Source of the DNA: Mesorhizobium sp.
GTDB lineage: Bacteria > Pseudomonadota > Alphaproteobacteria > Rhizobiales > Rhizobiaceae
NCBI RefSeq assembly: GCF_004962245.1
Contig: NZ_SUHQ01000031.1
Location: forward strand, 20,971-84,970
DNA: 64,000 nt
Direction of reading: 5' to 3'
Shown here: positions 56,911-64,000 of the stretch, in pieces
How the letters are laid out: each line of letters opens with the position of its first letter
Numbering within the stretch: the stretch's first letter is position 1
Made by a program: the position numbers and the translations under genes
Notes under the pieces: model-generated
The model's database searches: none
What the model saw: the letters and a program-made list of their open reading frames with translations, nothing else
Told to the model about the DNA's origin: nothing

Positions 56911-57720
56911 TCAGTGTGGGAAAAGAACCTCACCCAATCCAAGCACCGCGTTGTCACCGCCATATCTATGCGGCGCGTTGCCCAGAAGCGGCCGTTTCAA
57001 AATACCCTCGGTGATCAGATAGCGATCGATGATGGCGGCGAAAACGCTCTCTGGCGCGCCGCATTCGACGAAGCTCGGCGACAGACTTCTTGGCGCGCGA
57101 TCGAGAAGGATCGAACCGCGACGCATCAGATAGCCGGGCATCTCGCCGGTGCCGCCGGCCACCACCAGCGTGCCGGCGATCATGCGGCTGCCGGCATGGT
57201 CGCCTGAACCTTTCAGCACCGCGATCAGACCGCGCCGCATGCGGTCGGCGGCAAAAGCGCCCGCTTTGCCCCTGATGATCAGCACGCCGCCATTCATGCC
57301 GGCCAGTTCCCCGGTGAGCGGCGCCCCAAGGTGGTCGCCTGCATTGCCTGTTATTTCAAGCCTGCCGCCGCGCATGCCGGAGCCGGCATGCGGCCCCGCA
57401 TCGCCTTCGATCGTGAGCTTGCCGCCGCGCATGGCGCGCCCGGCCTGGGCGCCGGCGTCGCCGACGAGGCGAACCGAACCGCCCCGCATGCCTTCCGCGA
57501 CGCGGTCGAGGCGCGCGCTTCCACCTTCGAACACGATGTTCAGCGGATCGTTGCCGGCCACGCGAAAAATATCGCCGACCTTCGATCCATGTTTCGACAT
57601 GCCGATCCGGATCTTTTCGATATCGTGCCTTTCGATCCCGGCAAGACGCTCCGCGGTCAGCGGCGACAGGTCAAGGCGCTCGGGCGGCTCGGCGACAAGA
57701 GTGAAGGTGAGCGCCTTCAT
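56911..57720 (-). CDS. fhcC: formyltransferase/hydrolase complex subunit C
   Basis: FhcC is a structural beta-helix subunit of the bacterial formyltransferase/hydrolase complex, homologous to FwdC/FmdC of methanogens. In the H4MPT pathway the complex turns formyl-H4MPT into formate. The 269-residue protein consists largely of glycine-rich G-x2-G-x3-G repeats (for example MRGGSVRLVGDAGAQAG, MRGGKLTIEGDAGPHAG, MRGGRLEITGNAGDHLG) that form the helix turns. It starts with MKALTFTL and overlaps the fhcD stop by 4 bases. It is the last gene of fhcB-fhcA-fhcD-fhcC and converges with the enolase-family gene 41 bases away. Confidence 0.94.
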   Translation of the reverse strand: MKALTFTLVAEPPERLDLSPLTAERLAGIERHDIEKIRIGMSKHGSKVGDIFRVAGNDPLNIVFEGGSARLDRVAEGMRGGSVRLVGDAGAQAGRAMRGGKLTIEGDAGPHAGSGMRGGRLEITGNAGDHLGAPLTGELAGMNGGVLIIRGKAGAFAADRMRRGLIAVLKGSGDHAGSRMIAGTLVVAGGTGEMPGYLMRRGSILLDRAPRSLSPSFVECGAPESVFAAIIDRYLITEGILKRPLLGNAPHRYGGDNAVLGLGEVLFPH

Positions 57721-58625
57721 GGCAGCATGTCCTTCAGCGAATAGATGAATTTGCCGAGCTTGCCGCCGTAATTGCCGGCGCTGATGCGAACCGCGCCTTT
57801 CTGCGGCCCGAGCTCGATGACGGCCTTGATGCCGGCCTTCATGGCGGCGGCAACGGCGTCGTTGGTCTCGCCGTCGATGACGATTTCCAGGACGGCGTTG
57901 ATGTCGGGGCCGAGCGCACTCTTGACGACGCCGCGCAGTGTCGGTGCGTAGGCTTCGTTGGCCGAGGCGATCATGCCCTTGTATTTGCCGCCGATCTTGG
58001 AACCCGAACGGGCAATGCCGCCCGGAAACGGCACGATCGCGCCGGGCACCTGGCCGATCGCGGCGACCGCGGCCTCTGCGGCAGCCAAGGCCTTGGCGCT
58101 GCTTTCAGCCATGACGAAGAAATTACCGCCACCGACGGCTTCCTTCGTCAGCCCGGTCGTTGCCTCGCACAGGAATTCGCCGTCCATGACGGGAACGCGC
58201 CAAAAATGCCTGCCGCCGATCTTTTTGGAGATCTGCCAGCCGTCGCCGAAATAGCGCAGCGCCGAACCGAGCTTCAACGCGGCGCTGCCCTCCAGTCCGG
58301 CGAAGCAGGCGGAACCCGGCGAGGTCAACACACACTGGCCGACGCGATTGAGTAGTTGTTTCTGCAGTTCGTCGGTCCCCATCGCGAAGATCATCACACG
58401 GCAGCCGGGCCGGCCATCCGGTGTGGCCGATGGCGGCAGTTCGACATCGATTGCCGCCTCGCAGCCGCAGCCGATCACCGAGGTGGCGAAGCCGGTCATC
58501 GTGATCGCCGCCTGGCGCGCCCATTTCCGGTTCGGCGCGGTGATGATGATGGCGGTCGCGCGCATGCCGAAGGCCTCGGCAAAGGTATCGTCGATCATTA
58601 TGCCATTTACGCTCAGGTTCGGCAT
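57717..58625 (-). CDS. fhcD: formylmethanofuran-H4MPT formyltransferase (Ftr), complex subunit D
   Basis: FhcD transfers the formyl group from formyl-H4MPT to the methanofuran analogue. The 302-residue length fits Ftr. It begins MPNLSVNGIMIDDTFAEAFGM and contains ATAIIITAPNRKWARQAAITMTGFATSVIGCGCEAAID in pattern, then SPGSACFAGLEG, typical of bacterial Ftr homologues. I use the ATG at 58625; the open frame upstream is inside fhcA. The overlap with fhcA is 13 bases, and that with fhcC 4 bases, so all subunits are probably made in step. Confidence 0.95.
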   Translation of the reverse strand: MPNLSVNGIMIDDTFAEAFGMRATAIIITAPNRKWARQAAITMTGFATSVIGCGCEAAIDVELPPSATPDGRPGCRVMIFAMGTDELQKQLLNRVGQCVLTSPGSACFAGLEGSAALKLGSALRYFGDGWQISKKIGGRHFWRVPVMDGEFLCEATTGLTKEAVGGGNFFVMAESSAKALAAAEAAVAAIGQVPGAIVPFPGGIARSGSKIGGKYKGMIASANEAYAPTLRGVVKSALGPDINAVLEIVIDGETNDAVAAAMKAGIKAVIELGPQKGAVRISAGNYGGKLGKFIYSLKDMLP

Positions 58626-60244
58626 GCCACCTCGCCGAAAGGCTGTTCGCGCGCGATCGCGGAATCCGGGAAATTGAACCAGTCCAGCGACAGGCCGTAA
58701 CGCTGCTGGTGATAGTCCTCCAGGCGCCGCACCATCGCCTTGTCCGGCGACGGATTGAGCCTGAGCGCCTTGCCCCACCGGTAATGGGTGATCTCCCCGT
58801 CTTGCACGACGAGATCGCCGTCCTTGAAGACATACGCCGCCTGCCCCAGCATTTTTGCGATATTCCCGCACCTGCGGTAGATCGCGATGTCGGCTATGGC
58901 GCCGGCGCCGAGATGGCCTCGATCGGTCAGCCCAAGCAGCTTGGCCGGGGCCGCGCGCGTCATGATGGCGATTTCCTCGAACGTGTATTCGCGGTCGATT
59001 GCGGCCAGGGTGGAGAGCGCCATGGCGGATTTTGAGAGTCCGGCGGTCATTTCGGTACGCGCTTCCCGGCTCATCAGCAGCTCGAACAGAGCCGGATAGG
59101 TGGTAAAGGGCGCGCCGTTGGGATGATCGGTGGTGAAGAAGACCCGCCAGGGATCGTCGATCAGCAGAAAGAGCTCGAGCCCGATCGCCCACTGCATCGT
59201 GCCATAGAAGTCCTTGCCATAGTTGTAGGGCACGATGCCGCCGCCATTGCCGTCGCCGTCATGAATGACTGACTTCTTCGGGCTCGCACTGCCACGCGCA
59301 GAAAACTGCCGCATGACGTCGGAGGAGATGGTGACCGTCTGGCCGAACATCACCTGGCCGATGTCGATGGTGACTTCCGGCGTCGTGTTGACCAGTTCGG
59401 CAAGACGCGCCGCGGCCGAGGAAAACTTGCGCTTTCCCTCGGTACCGTAGCCATAGAACTGGAGATGGGCGAGGTGCAGCGGCAGCCCTTCCGCCGCCGC
59501 CATCGTCGAAGCCGCCGTGTCCGCCGATCCGGGGCTGCCCAGATTGTTGCAATGGACATGCAGAGGATGCGGGACGCCGAGACTGTCGACGGCGGCCTGC
59601 AGCGTCTTGACGATCTTGCGCGAGCTGACGCCATAGGAAGGCACCACGTCGTCCAGCGAGAAGGTGCGGACATTTTCCTTGAAGGCGGCCGCCGCACCGG
59701 CGTTGATCACCTTGACCCCGAGCGCCCGCGTCGAGGCGACGGTCCAGGCGACATAGTCCTCGATCATTTGAGAGGAGGCGTCGTCGCGGATCATCGACAG
59801 CAGGAAATCGTCGTTACCGAGAATGGCGAGCGTCGCCTTGTCGATGATCGGGATGTCAGCCAGTTCGAGATGGGTGTGAAGTGCGGCTCCCGGCGACATC
59901 GCCGGCTCTACGACCGTGGTGAAACCCATCTTGGCGTAGAGGCAGCCGGTCTGGAAGGTCGACCAGCCCGCGTTGGAGAGCGGCGTCGCCGCCGGCCGTG
60001 CCTGGTGCGCGGCATGCTGCTCGGGCAGGAGCAGCCGTGCCGTATTCACGTTGCCGCCGCCGATGTGCGAGTGGATGTCGATGGCGCCCGCCATCACGAT
60101 GCAGCCGGCGGCGTCGATGGTCCGGTCGGCCGACGCCCCAGCCGGCGCTCCGACGAGCATGTCGTCCCTGATCCAGAGGTCACCCTTGCCGAGACGGCCG
60201 TTGACGGGATCGATGATGTCGCCGCCGGCGATTTTCGTCAGCAT
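58613..60244 (-). CDS. fhcA: formyltransferase/hydrolase complex subunit A (metal-dependent hydrolase)
   Basis: FhcA is the amidohydrolase-fold subunit that releases formate from the formyl-methanofuran analogue. The 543-residue protein begins MLTKIAGGDIIDPVNGRLGKGDLWI. It has the binuclear metal motifs DIHSHIGGG near residue 58 (His-x-His), HVHCNNLG near 222 (His), HLAHLQFYG near 255 (His) and TTDHPNG (Asp) near 385. I use the ATG at 60244, which overlaps the fhcB stop by seven bases; a longer frame is open upstream but is fhcB sequence. No separate formate dehydrogenase gene is in the window. Confidence 0.95.
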   Translation of the reverse strand: MLTKIAGGDIIDPVNGRLGKGDLWIRDDMLVGAPAGASADRTIDAAGCIVMAGAIDIHSHIGGGNVNTARLLLPEQHAAHQARPAATPLSNAGWSTFQTGCLYAKMGFTTVVEPAMSPGAALHTHLELADIPIIDKATLAILGNDDFLLSMIRDDASSQMIEDYVAWTVASTRALGVKVINAGAAAAFKENVRTFSLDDVVPSYGVSSRKIVKTLQAAVDSLGVPHPLHVHCNNLGSPGSADTAASTMAAAEGLPLHLAHLQFYGYGTEGKRKFSSAAARLAELVNTTPEVTIDIGQVMFGQTVTISSDVMRQFSARGSASPKKSVIHDGDGNGGGIVPYNYGKDFYGTMQWAIGLELFLLIDDPWRVFFTTDHPNGAPFTTYPALFELLMSREARTEMTAGLSKSAMALSTLAAIDREYTFEEIAIMTRAAPAKLLGLTDRGHLGAGAIADIAIYRRCGNIAKMLGQAAYVFKDGDLVVQDGEITHYRWGKALRLNPSPDKAMVRRLEDYHQQRYGLSLDWFNFPDSAIAREQPFGEVACRT

Positions 60245-61329
60245 GGCAACGCGACCTCGGCGGAGATATGACTGGCGACCAGGCGGATGATCGTCGCAGC
60301 GGAGGGCAGTTCGGACGCCGCTCGCGCATCGACCGACCTTAGCGAACCGGTGCGGCTGGAATAGACCACCGCCTCGTGATCGACGCCCGCTTCGCCGATG
60401 GCGATGGTAACCGCGGCGCCCGCGACCGGCTTCTGCGTTTTCGCCAAGGCGATCAGCGCCATGCGGTTCCTTTTCTTCTGCGGCGGGACAATTGAGGAGG
60501 AGATCCGCAGGTGCAGATCGGCTTCGCCGGCAGCGATCATGCGCGCGACATCGTAGCGCCAGGGATCGAAGTCCGGGAAGCCACGCGCGAAGCCCGTGCG
60601 CAGTGGAAAGCCCGTCATCCAGGTCGAGGCGAGCGCGCTTCCCCATCCGTTTTCGCTGGCCGGCAGATGAAGGCCGGATGCGCGTGATGTGCGGTTGAGA
60701 TCGGCGATCAGTCCTTGCAGCATCTCCAGCGCCAGCCCTTCCGTTGCGTCGCCTGAAAACAGGAAGACTGGAAAACGCGCAGCCGCCAGGGCTTTGGCGA
60801 AATCGTCGAAATTCGACACCGGCTGCGATGTCTGACGCCCCCTGTACTGCGCCCTCAGCGCCGCCAGCGTCGAGCCGAGGCTTGCCTCGCCGCAGGAAAG
60901 GAGCGTCCCCGTCCGCCCGTTGCTCAACGGCGGCGCAGACGCCCCGTTCGGCCCGACCAGAAAGAATTCGCGTTGATTCTTGGCCGAGAGATCGGGAACC
61001 GTCTCTGCAAGTTCGCCGACAAATTCATGATAGATCTGCGGGAGTTCGCCCACGATCACCACGACGTCGGCGCGCCGCCGCGTCTCGCCGGGCGCAACGG
61101 TCATCGCGCCTTTGTCGGTAAAAAGCGCGGTCTCCCGGGAAAGTGCCGCGCCATCGGCATGATCGTATGCCGCGCCTACCCGCTCAGCCAGCGCGATAGC
61201 CGCCCTGGTGCCGTGTATATCCGTATCCAGGCTGAAAACCGGGCACCGGCTTGACCCCAACAGCGCGGCGGCATGTGCAGCCGCGCGCTCGACCAGCGTT
61301 TCCCGGTTGCCGATCCAAGCAACCGCCAT
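60238..61329 (-). CDS. fhcB: formyltransferase/hydrolase complex subunit B
   Basis: FhcB is homologous to the FwdB/FmdB subunit of methanogen formylmethanofuran dehydrogenase, but bacterial forms lack the molybdopterin and iron-sulfur ligands and do not oxidise formate. The 363-residue product fits this: it has VEAAAAHAAALLGSSRCPVFSLDTDIHG-like N-terminal pattern and DVVVIVGELPQIYHEFV, with few cysteines. It is the first gene of the fhc operon, which runs fhcB-fhcA-fhcD-fhcC as in methylotrophs. The 118 bases between its start and the preceding gene stop probably contain the operon promoter. Confidence 0.93.
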   Translation of the reverse strand: MAVAWIGNRETLVERAAAHAAALLGSSRCPVFSLDTDIHGTRAAIALAERVGAAYDHADGAALSRETALFTDKGAMTVAPGETRRRADVVVIVGELPQIYHEFVGELAETVPDLSAKNQREFFLVGPNGASAPPLSNGRTGTLLSCGEASLGSTLAALRAQYRGRQTSQPVSNFDDFAKALAAARFPVFLFSGDATEGLALEMLQGLIADLNRTSRASGLHLPASENGWGSALASTWMTGFPLRTGFARGFPDFDPWRYDVARMIAAGEADLHLRISSSIVPPQKKRNRMALIALAKTQKPVAGAAVTIAIGEAGVDHEAVVYSSRTGSLRSVDARAASELPSAATIIRLVASHISAEVALPC

Positions 61330-61447
61330 CCACTACGCTACTTTCTGGTGCCGACCTGATCCTAGACGAAACTGGATTGGCCGTGAACCCCGCCTGCCAG
61401 CAGATTAGCGAATGTTTTCATAAGCTATCAACAAATTCCGACCGCGC

Positions 61448-61828
61448 TTAATCATATTTGATGTAAGCGAAGCGCTGATCGGTCGGCGGGGTGCCTTCCA
61501 GCGCGCCGCCTTCCTTGGCCGGCTGCCACTGGACGACATCCTCGATTTTCTTGGCCAACTCGAAGTCCTTGTCGGTGATGCCCTTCGCTGCGTGGTTCAT
61601 CAGGCGCACCTCGACCCAGGCGTAGGAGGCCGTGATGTCGGGATGGTGCCAGGCTGCCTCGGCGAGATGACCGACAGTGTTGATGACCATCAGTGTCGAT
61701 TTCCAGCTTTGGGTCTTGTATTTGCGCCGGATCCAGCCGTTCTCGTAGCGCCATTTCGGCAGCTCCTTCTCGAGCCGGTCAGCGATCTCGGCTTCCGAAT
61801 AGACCTTCTCCTTAGCTGTCTCGCTCAT
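61448..61828 (-). CDS. pterin-4a-carbinolamine dehydratase-like protein
   Basis: A 126-residue protein of the PCD/DCoH family, which dehydrates 4a-hydroxytetrahydropterins. The motif HHPDITASYAWVEVRLMNHAAKGITDKDFELA pattern is clear in pieces: HHPDI, WVEVRLMNH and GITDKDFELA, with both active-site His. The ATG at 61828 has GGAGG five bases upstream. Since no aromatic amino acid hydroxylase is near and the flanking genes are fhc and mptG, it probably serves the methanopterin cofactor rather than biopterin; this is inference. It is divergent from mptG. Confidence 0.85.
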   Translation of the reverse strand: MSETAKEKVYSEAEIADRLEKELPKWRYENGWIRRKYKTQSWKSTLMVINTVGHLAEAAWHHPDITASYAWVEVRLMNHAAKGITDKDFELAKKIEDVVQWQPAKEGGALEGTPPTDQRFAYIKYD

Positions 61829-61985
61829 CTCGACCTCCGCGACTTGCCCGGTCTGTCTCCGCGCCGGGACCAAAGTAGATAAAACGAATGCTCTCTCCGG
61901 CTTGCCCCTTCGACGAAAACAGCTATCATGGCGACGGGCACCTAAACTTCCATGATGCGTCTATGATGCACCCATCGGGGGGTAG

Positions 61986-62954
61986 ATGTCGAATTCTGTT
62001 ACCATACGAGTGCCCGCCCGCCTGCATCTTGGCTTCCTCGATCTCAACGGCGATGCTGGACGTCGCTTTGGCAGCGTCGGGCTTCCGCTGAGCGAACCCG
62101 AAACCGTCGTCACCCTGTCGCGGTCCGGCGAGACCATCGTCGAAGGCACCGAGAGCCGTCGTGCCGGTGAGCATTTGTCGACGCTCTGCAGGCATCTCGG
62201 CATTCGCGGCCAGCACCGTCTGGTGGTCGAACAGTCGATCCCGAGCCATGCCGGCCTGGGCTCCGGCACGCAGATCGCTCTTGCCGTCGCCTCGGCGCTG
62301 CGCACGCTCCACAACCTGCCTCTCGACATCGGCGGCGACGCGACCCTGCTCGAGCGCGGCGGCCGGTCCGGCATCGGCATCGCTAGTTTCGAACGCGGCG
62401 GCGTCATTGTCGACGCCGGCAAGGACGACAGCGGCAGGCCGCCGCCGGTCGTGGCGCGCCTGCCGTTCCCGGAAGAGTGGCGCGTCATCCTGATCCTCGA
62501 CCATGGCGGGCATGGCCTGCATGGCGATGACGAAATCGCGGCGTTCCGTTCGCTGCCGCCCTTCCCGGCGTCCGGCAGCGGGGAGATCTGCCGGCGGGTG
62601 CTGATGGGCATCATGCCGGCCCTGGTCGAGCACGACCTTCCAGCCTTCGGCGCCGCCGTCACCGCGATCCAGATGCTGATCGGCACCCATTTCGCTCCGG
62701 CACAGGGCGGCGTGTTCACCTCGAAGCGGGTCGAGAGGGTGGCCCACGCTCTCAACGGAGCAGGCGCCGTCGGCATCGGCCAGAGCTCGTGGGGGCCGAC
62801 TGGATTTGCCTTCGCCCCGTCGCAAGACGCGGCAGTCAGGTTCGTCGGCGCGGTTCAGCAGACCGTGGAAGACGGCATCGAGATCAAGATCGTCAAGGGC
62901 AGGAATTCCGGCGCGAAGACCAGTTCGACCAAACTCGATCTTGTCGGCAGCTGA
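61986..62954 (+). CDS. mptG: beta-ribofuranosylaminobenzene 5'-phosphate synthase
   Basis: This GHMP-fold enzyme condenses 4-aminobenzoate (or 4-hydroxybenzoate) with phosphoribosyl pyrophosphate, releasing CO2 and PPi, in the first committed step of methanopterin biosynthesis. The 322-residue protein begins SVTIRVPARLHLGFLDLNG, and has the GHMP phosphate-loop motif PSHAGLGSGTQIALAVA near residue 86 and a C-terminal IGQSSWGPTGFAFA near 258. These are recognisable hallmarks of RFAP synthases. It is divergent from the PCD-like gene and followed by mtdB. Its presence shows the organism makes its own H4MPT cofactor. Confidence 0.92.
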   Translation: MSNSVTIRVPARLHLGFLDLNGDAGRRFGSVGLPLSEPETVVTLSRSGETIVEGTESRRAGEHLSTLCRHLGIRGQHRLVVEQSIPSHAGLGSGTQIALAVASALRTLHNLPLDIGGDATLLERGGRSGIGIASFERGGVIVDAGKDDSGRPPPVVARLPFPEEWRVILILDHGGHGLHGDDEIAAFRSLPPFPASGSGEICRRVLMGIMPALVEHDLPAFGAAVTAIQMLIGTHFAPAQGGVFTSKRVERVAHALNGAGAVGIGQSSWGPTGFAFAPSQDAAVRFVGAVQQTVEDGIEIKIVKGRNSGAKTSSTKLDLVGS

Positions 62955-62997
62955 CGGCTCGGAAAAACGCGATCACCTTTAAACAGAAAGGCGAGAA

Positions 62998-63891
62998 ATG
63001 GCCCGCAAACATATCCTGCACATGCTGACGCCGTTGAAGCACATGAGCCCCTTCGACGTGAACATGGCGCTCGATGCAGGCTTCGACGCCGTCGTTCCCT
63101 ATGTCGATGTAAGCCCCGGCGAAGTGACAGGCCTGGTGCAGGACGCGATCTTTTCGCGCCCGCCCGATGCGGGCGTCGATACCGGCATCTTCATCGCCGG
63201 CAAGGATGCCTCGCTGGCGCTCGACATGTTCGACGCGGCGCGAAAGGCCATGGTGCCGCCTTTCCAGGTTTCGGTATTCGCCGATCCGGCTGGTTCGTTC
63301 ACCACGGCCGCGGCGATGGTGGCCAAGGTCGAAAAGGCGCTGGAGACAAAATTCGCGCGCGGGCTGAAGGACACGAGGATCGCTGTTTTCGGCGCCACCG
63401 GCGTCGTCGGCTTCTGCACCGCCGTTATCGCCGCCAGGGAAGGCGCCCGGGTCACGCTTGTCGGTCATGACGGTATCGAAAGGGTCGAGCAGGTCGCGGC
63501 CGAGATCAAAAGCCGATTCAGGATCGCCGTGGATGCGGCTGACGGGTCGAGCGACGCCCGCAAGACCAAGCTGGTCGAGGCGAGCGAAGTGATCCTGGCC
63601 TGCGCCAAGGCCGGCGTCCAGGTGGTCTCGAAAGCCCAGTTGAAACGCGACGGCCTGCTCATTGCCGCCGACGTCAATGCGGTTCCGCCGGCCGGCATCG
63701 AAGGCGTGGCCGTCAATGCCAATGGCGATCCGCTCGAAGCGGCAAAAGCTGTCGGCATTGGTCCGCTTGCCATCGGCAATGTGAAATATAAGGTCGAGTT
63801 CGGCCTCTTCAAAAGAATGATCGAATCCGAAAAAACGATCACGCTCGATTTCCAGGAAGCGTTTTCCCTTGCACGCGAAATCGCCAAATAA
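62998..63891 (+). CDS. mtdB: NAD(P)-dependent methylene-tetrahydromethanopterin dehydrogenase
   Basis: MtdB oxidises methylene-H4MPT to methenyl-H4MPT with NAD(P)+, the step before cyclohydrolase (Mch) and Fhc. The 297-residue length matches. The N-terminus MARKHILHMLTPLKHMSPFDVNMALDAG and the Rossmann segment AVFGATGVVGFCTAVIAAREGARVTLVG near residue 128 are characteristic in pattern. The later NAVPPAGIEGV and IGPLAIGNVKYK segments agree. A clear AAAGGCGAG site lies six bases upstream. It follows mptG after 43 bases. Formaldehyde-activating enzyme (fae) and mch are not seen and may lie to the right of the window. Confidence 0.94.
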   Translation: MARKHILHMLTPLKHMSPFDVNMALDAGFDAVVPYVDVSPGEVTGLVQDAIFSRPPDAGVDTGIFIAGKDASLALDMFDAARKAMVPPFQVSVFADPAGSFTTAAAMVAKVEKALETKFARGLKDTRIAVFGATGVVGFCTAVIAAREGARVTLVGHDGIERVEQVAAEIKSRFRIAVDAADGSSDARKTKLVEASEVILACAKAGVQVVSKAQLKRDGLLIAADVNAVPPAGIEGVAVNANGDPLEAAKAVGIGPLAIGNVKYKVEFGLFKRMIESEKTITLDFQEAFSLAREIAK

Positions 63892-64000
63892 CGCCGGATC
63901 TCTCCTGATCGCGGCGATTTCGGGCCGGGCACTGGCTGCCGCTGCGCGCCGCGCCGGCTATCGTCCGCTGGTCGCCGATTTCTTTTGCGATACGGACACG
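63869..64000 (+). CDS. start of an ATP-grasp protein of the methanopterin cluster, truncated by window end
   Basis: The last 130 bases open with a TTG at 63869 inside the mtdB 3' end and read LLIAAISGRALAAAARRAG then YRPLVADFFCDTDT, open to the edge. This resembles the N-terminus of the ATP-grasp proteins that accompany mtdB and mch in methylotrophs and are thought to act in H4MPT or methanofuran assembly. Only 44 codons are visible, so the call relies on this short match and on position. The start could also be a few codons downstream. Confidence 0.55.
   Translation, partial: MHAKSPNNAGSLLIAAISGRALAAAARRAGYRPLVADFFCDTDT

Noticed and set aside
58613..60646. Longer version of fhcA starting near 60646
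   Set aside because: The extra 134 codons are fhcB read in another frame. The family N-terminus (MLTKIAGGDIIDP) starts at 60244.
1..64000. Insertion sequences, integrase, tRNA-associated island ends, CRISPR arrays
   Set aside because: I looked for transposase or integrase proteins among the readable frames, for tRNA-like cloverleafs and for regularly spaced repeats and found none. The accessory character is judged from gene content only.

Overview
The window is high-GC, densely packed DNA with a chromosomal or megaplasmid catabolic character. The gene content suggests a Hyphomicrobiales (Rhizobiales) alphaproteobacterium of the Mesorhizobium/Aminobacter/Phyllobacteriaceae kind: many ABC importers each paired with small catabolic operons, TTG/GTG starts, 4-nt ATGA/GTGA gene overlaps, an aioXSRBA arsenite oxidation locus, and a tetrahydromethanopterin (H4MPT)-linked one-carbon gene cluster. 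I see no tRNA, rRNA, CRISPR array, transposase, integrase or phage gene. The genus is inference; no marker gene is present.

Layout. (1) 1-2503: end of an exopolysaccharide locus (Wzz/GumC-like chain-length protein, GT4 glycosyltransferase). (2) 2712-13490: uxuA with a fused Dpp-type ATPase, then marR-SDR-FAD oxidase-SBP-DppB-DppC-PuuB-like FAD oxidase. (3) 13799-16874: tripartite tricarboxylate transporter (SBP, TctB, TctA). (4) 16881-26574: a divergon. Leftward are hxlA-hxlB and a sugar ABC importer; rightward are a cupin-type phosphoglucose isomerase, a shikimate-dehydrogenase-like protein and an FGGY kinase. (5) 26579-33509: a LysR regulator divergent from an Ssu/Tau-like ABC importer, two SDRs, a creatininase-family amidohydrolase and an agmatinase-family ureohydrolase. 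(6) 33645-40616: aioX-aioS-aioR-aioB-aioA with a readable sigma-54 promoter and an upstream palindrome. (7) 40751-50210: a peptide-type ABC importer with one degenerate ATPase half, DeoR regulator, M20 carbamoylase and two paralogous choline-kinase-like phosphotransferases. (8) 50660-56869: a sugar ABC importer, a GntR/FCD regulator and an enolase-superfamily dehydratase, with the same palindromic operator in front of both transcription units. (9) 56911-64000: fhcB-fhcA-fhcD-fhcC, a pterin-carbinolamine-dehydratase-like gene, mptG, mtdB and the start of an ATP-grasp gene.

How the parts could work together. The H4MPT genes oxidise formaldehyde-level carbon to formate. HxlA, HxlB and phosphoglucose isomerase together would turn ribulose 5-phosphate plus formaldehyde into glucose 6-phosphate, or run backwards. 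The creatininase plus ureohydrolase and the FAD amine oxidases could release N-methyl groups as formaldehyde. The cell could therefore be an opportunistic user of N-methylated or sugar-acid compounds with both assimilatory and dissimilatory formaldehyde handling, and it can also detoxify or gain energy from arsenite. These links are inferred from gene families and adjacency. The mch and fae genes, a cytochrome c for arsenite oxidase and ars resistance genes are not in the window.
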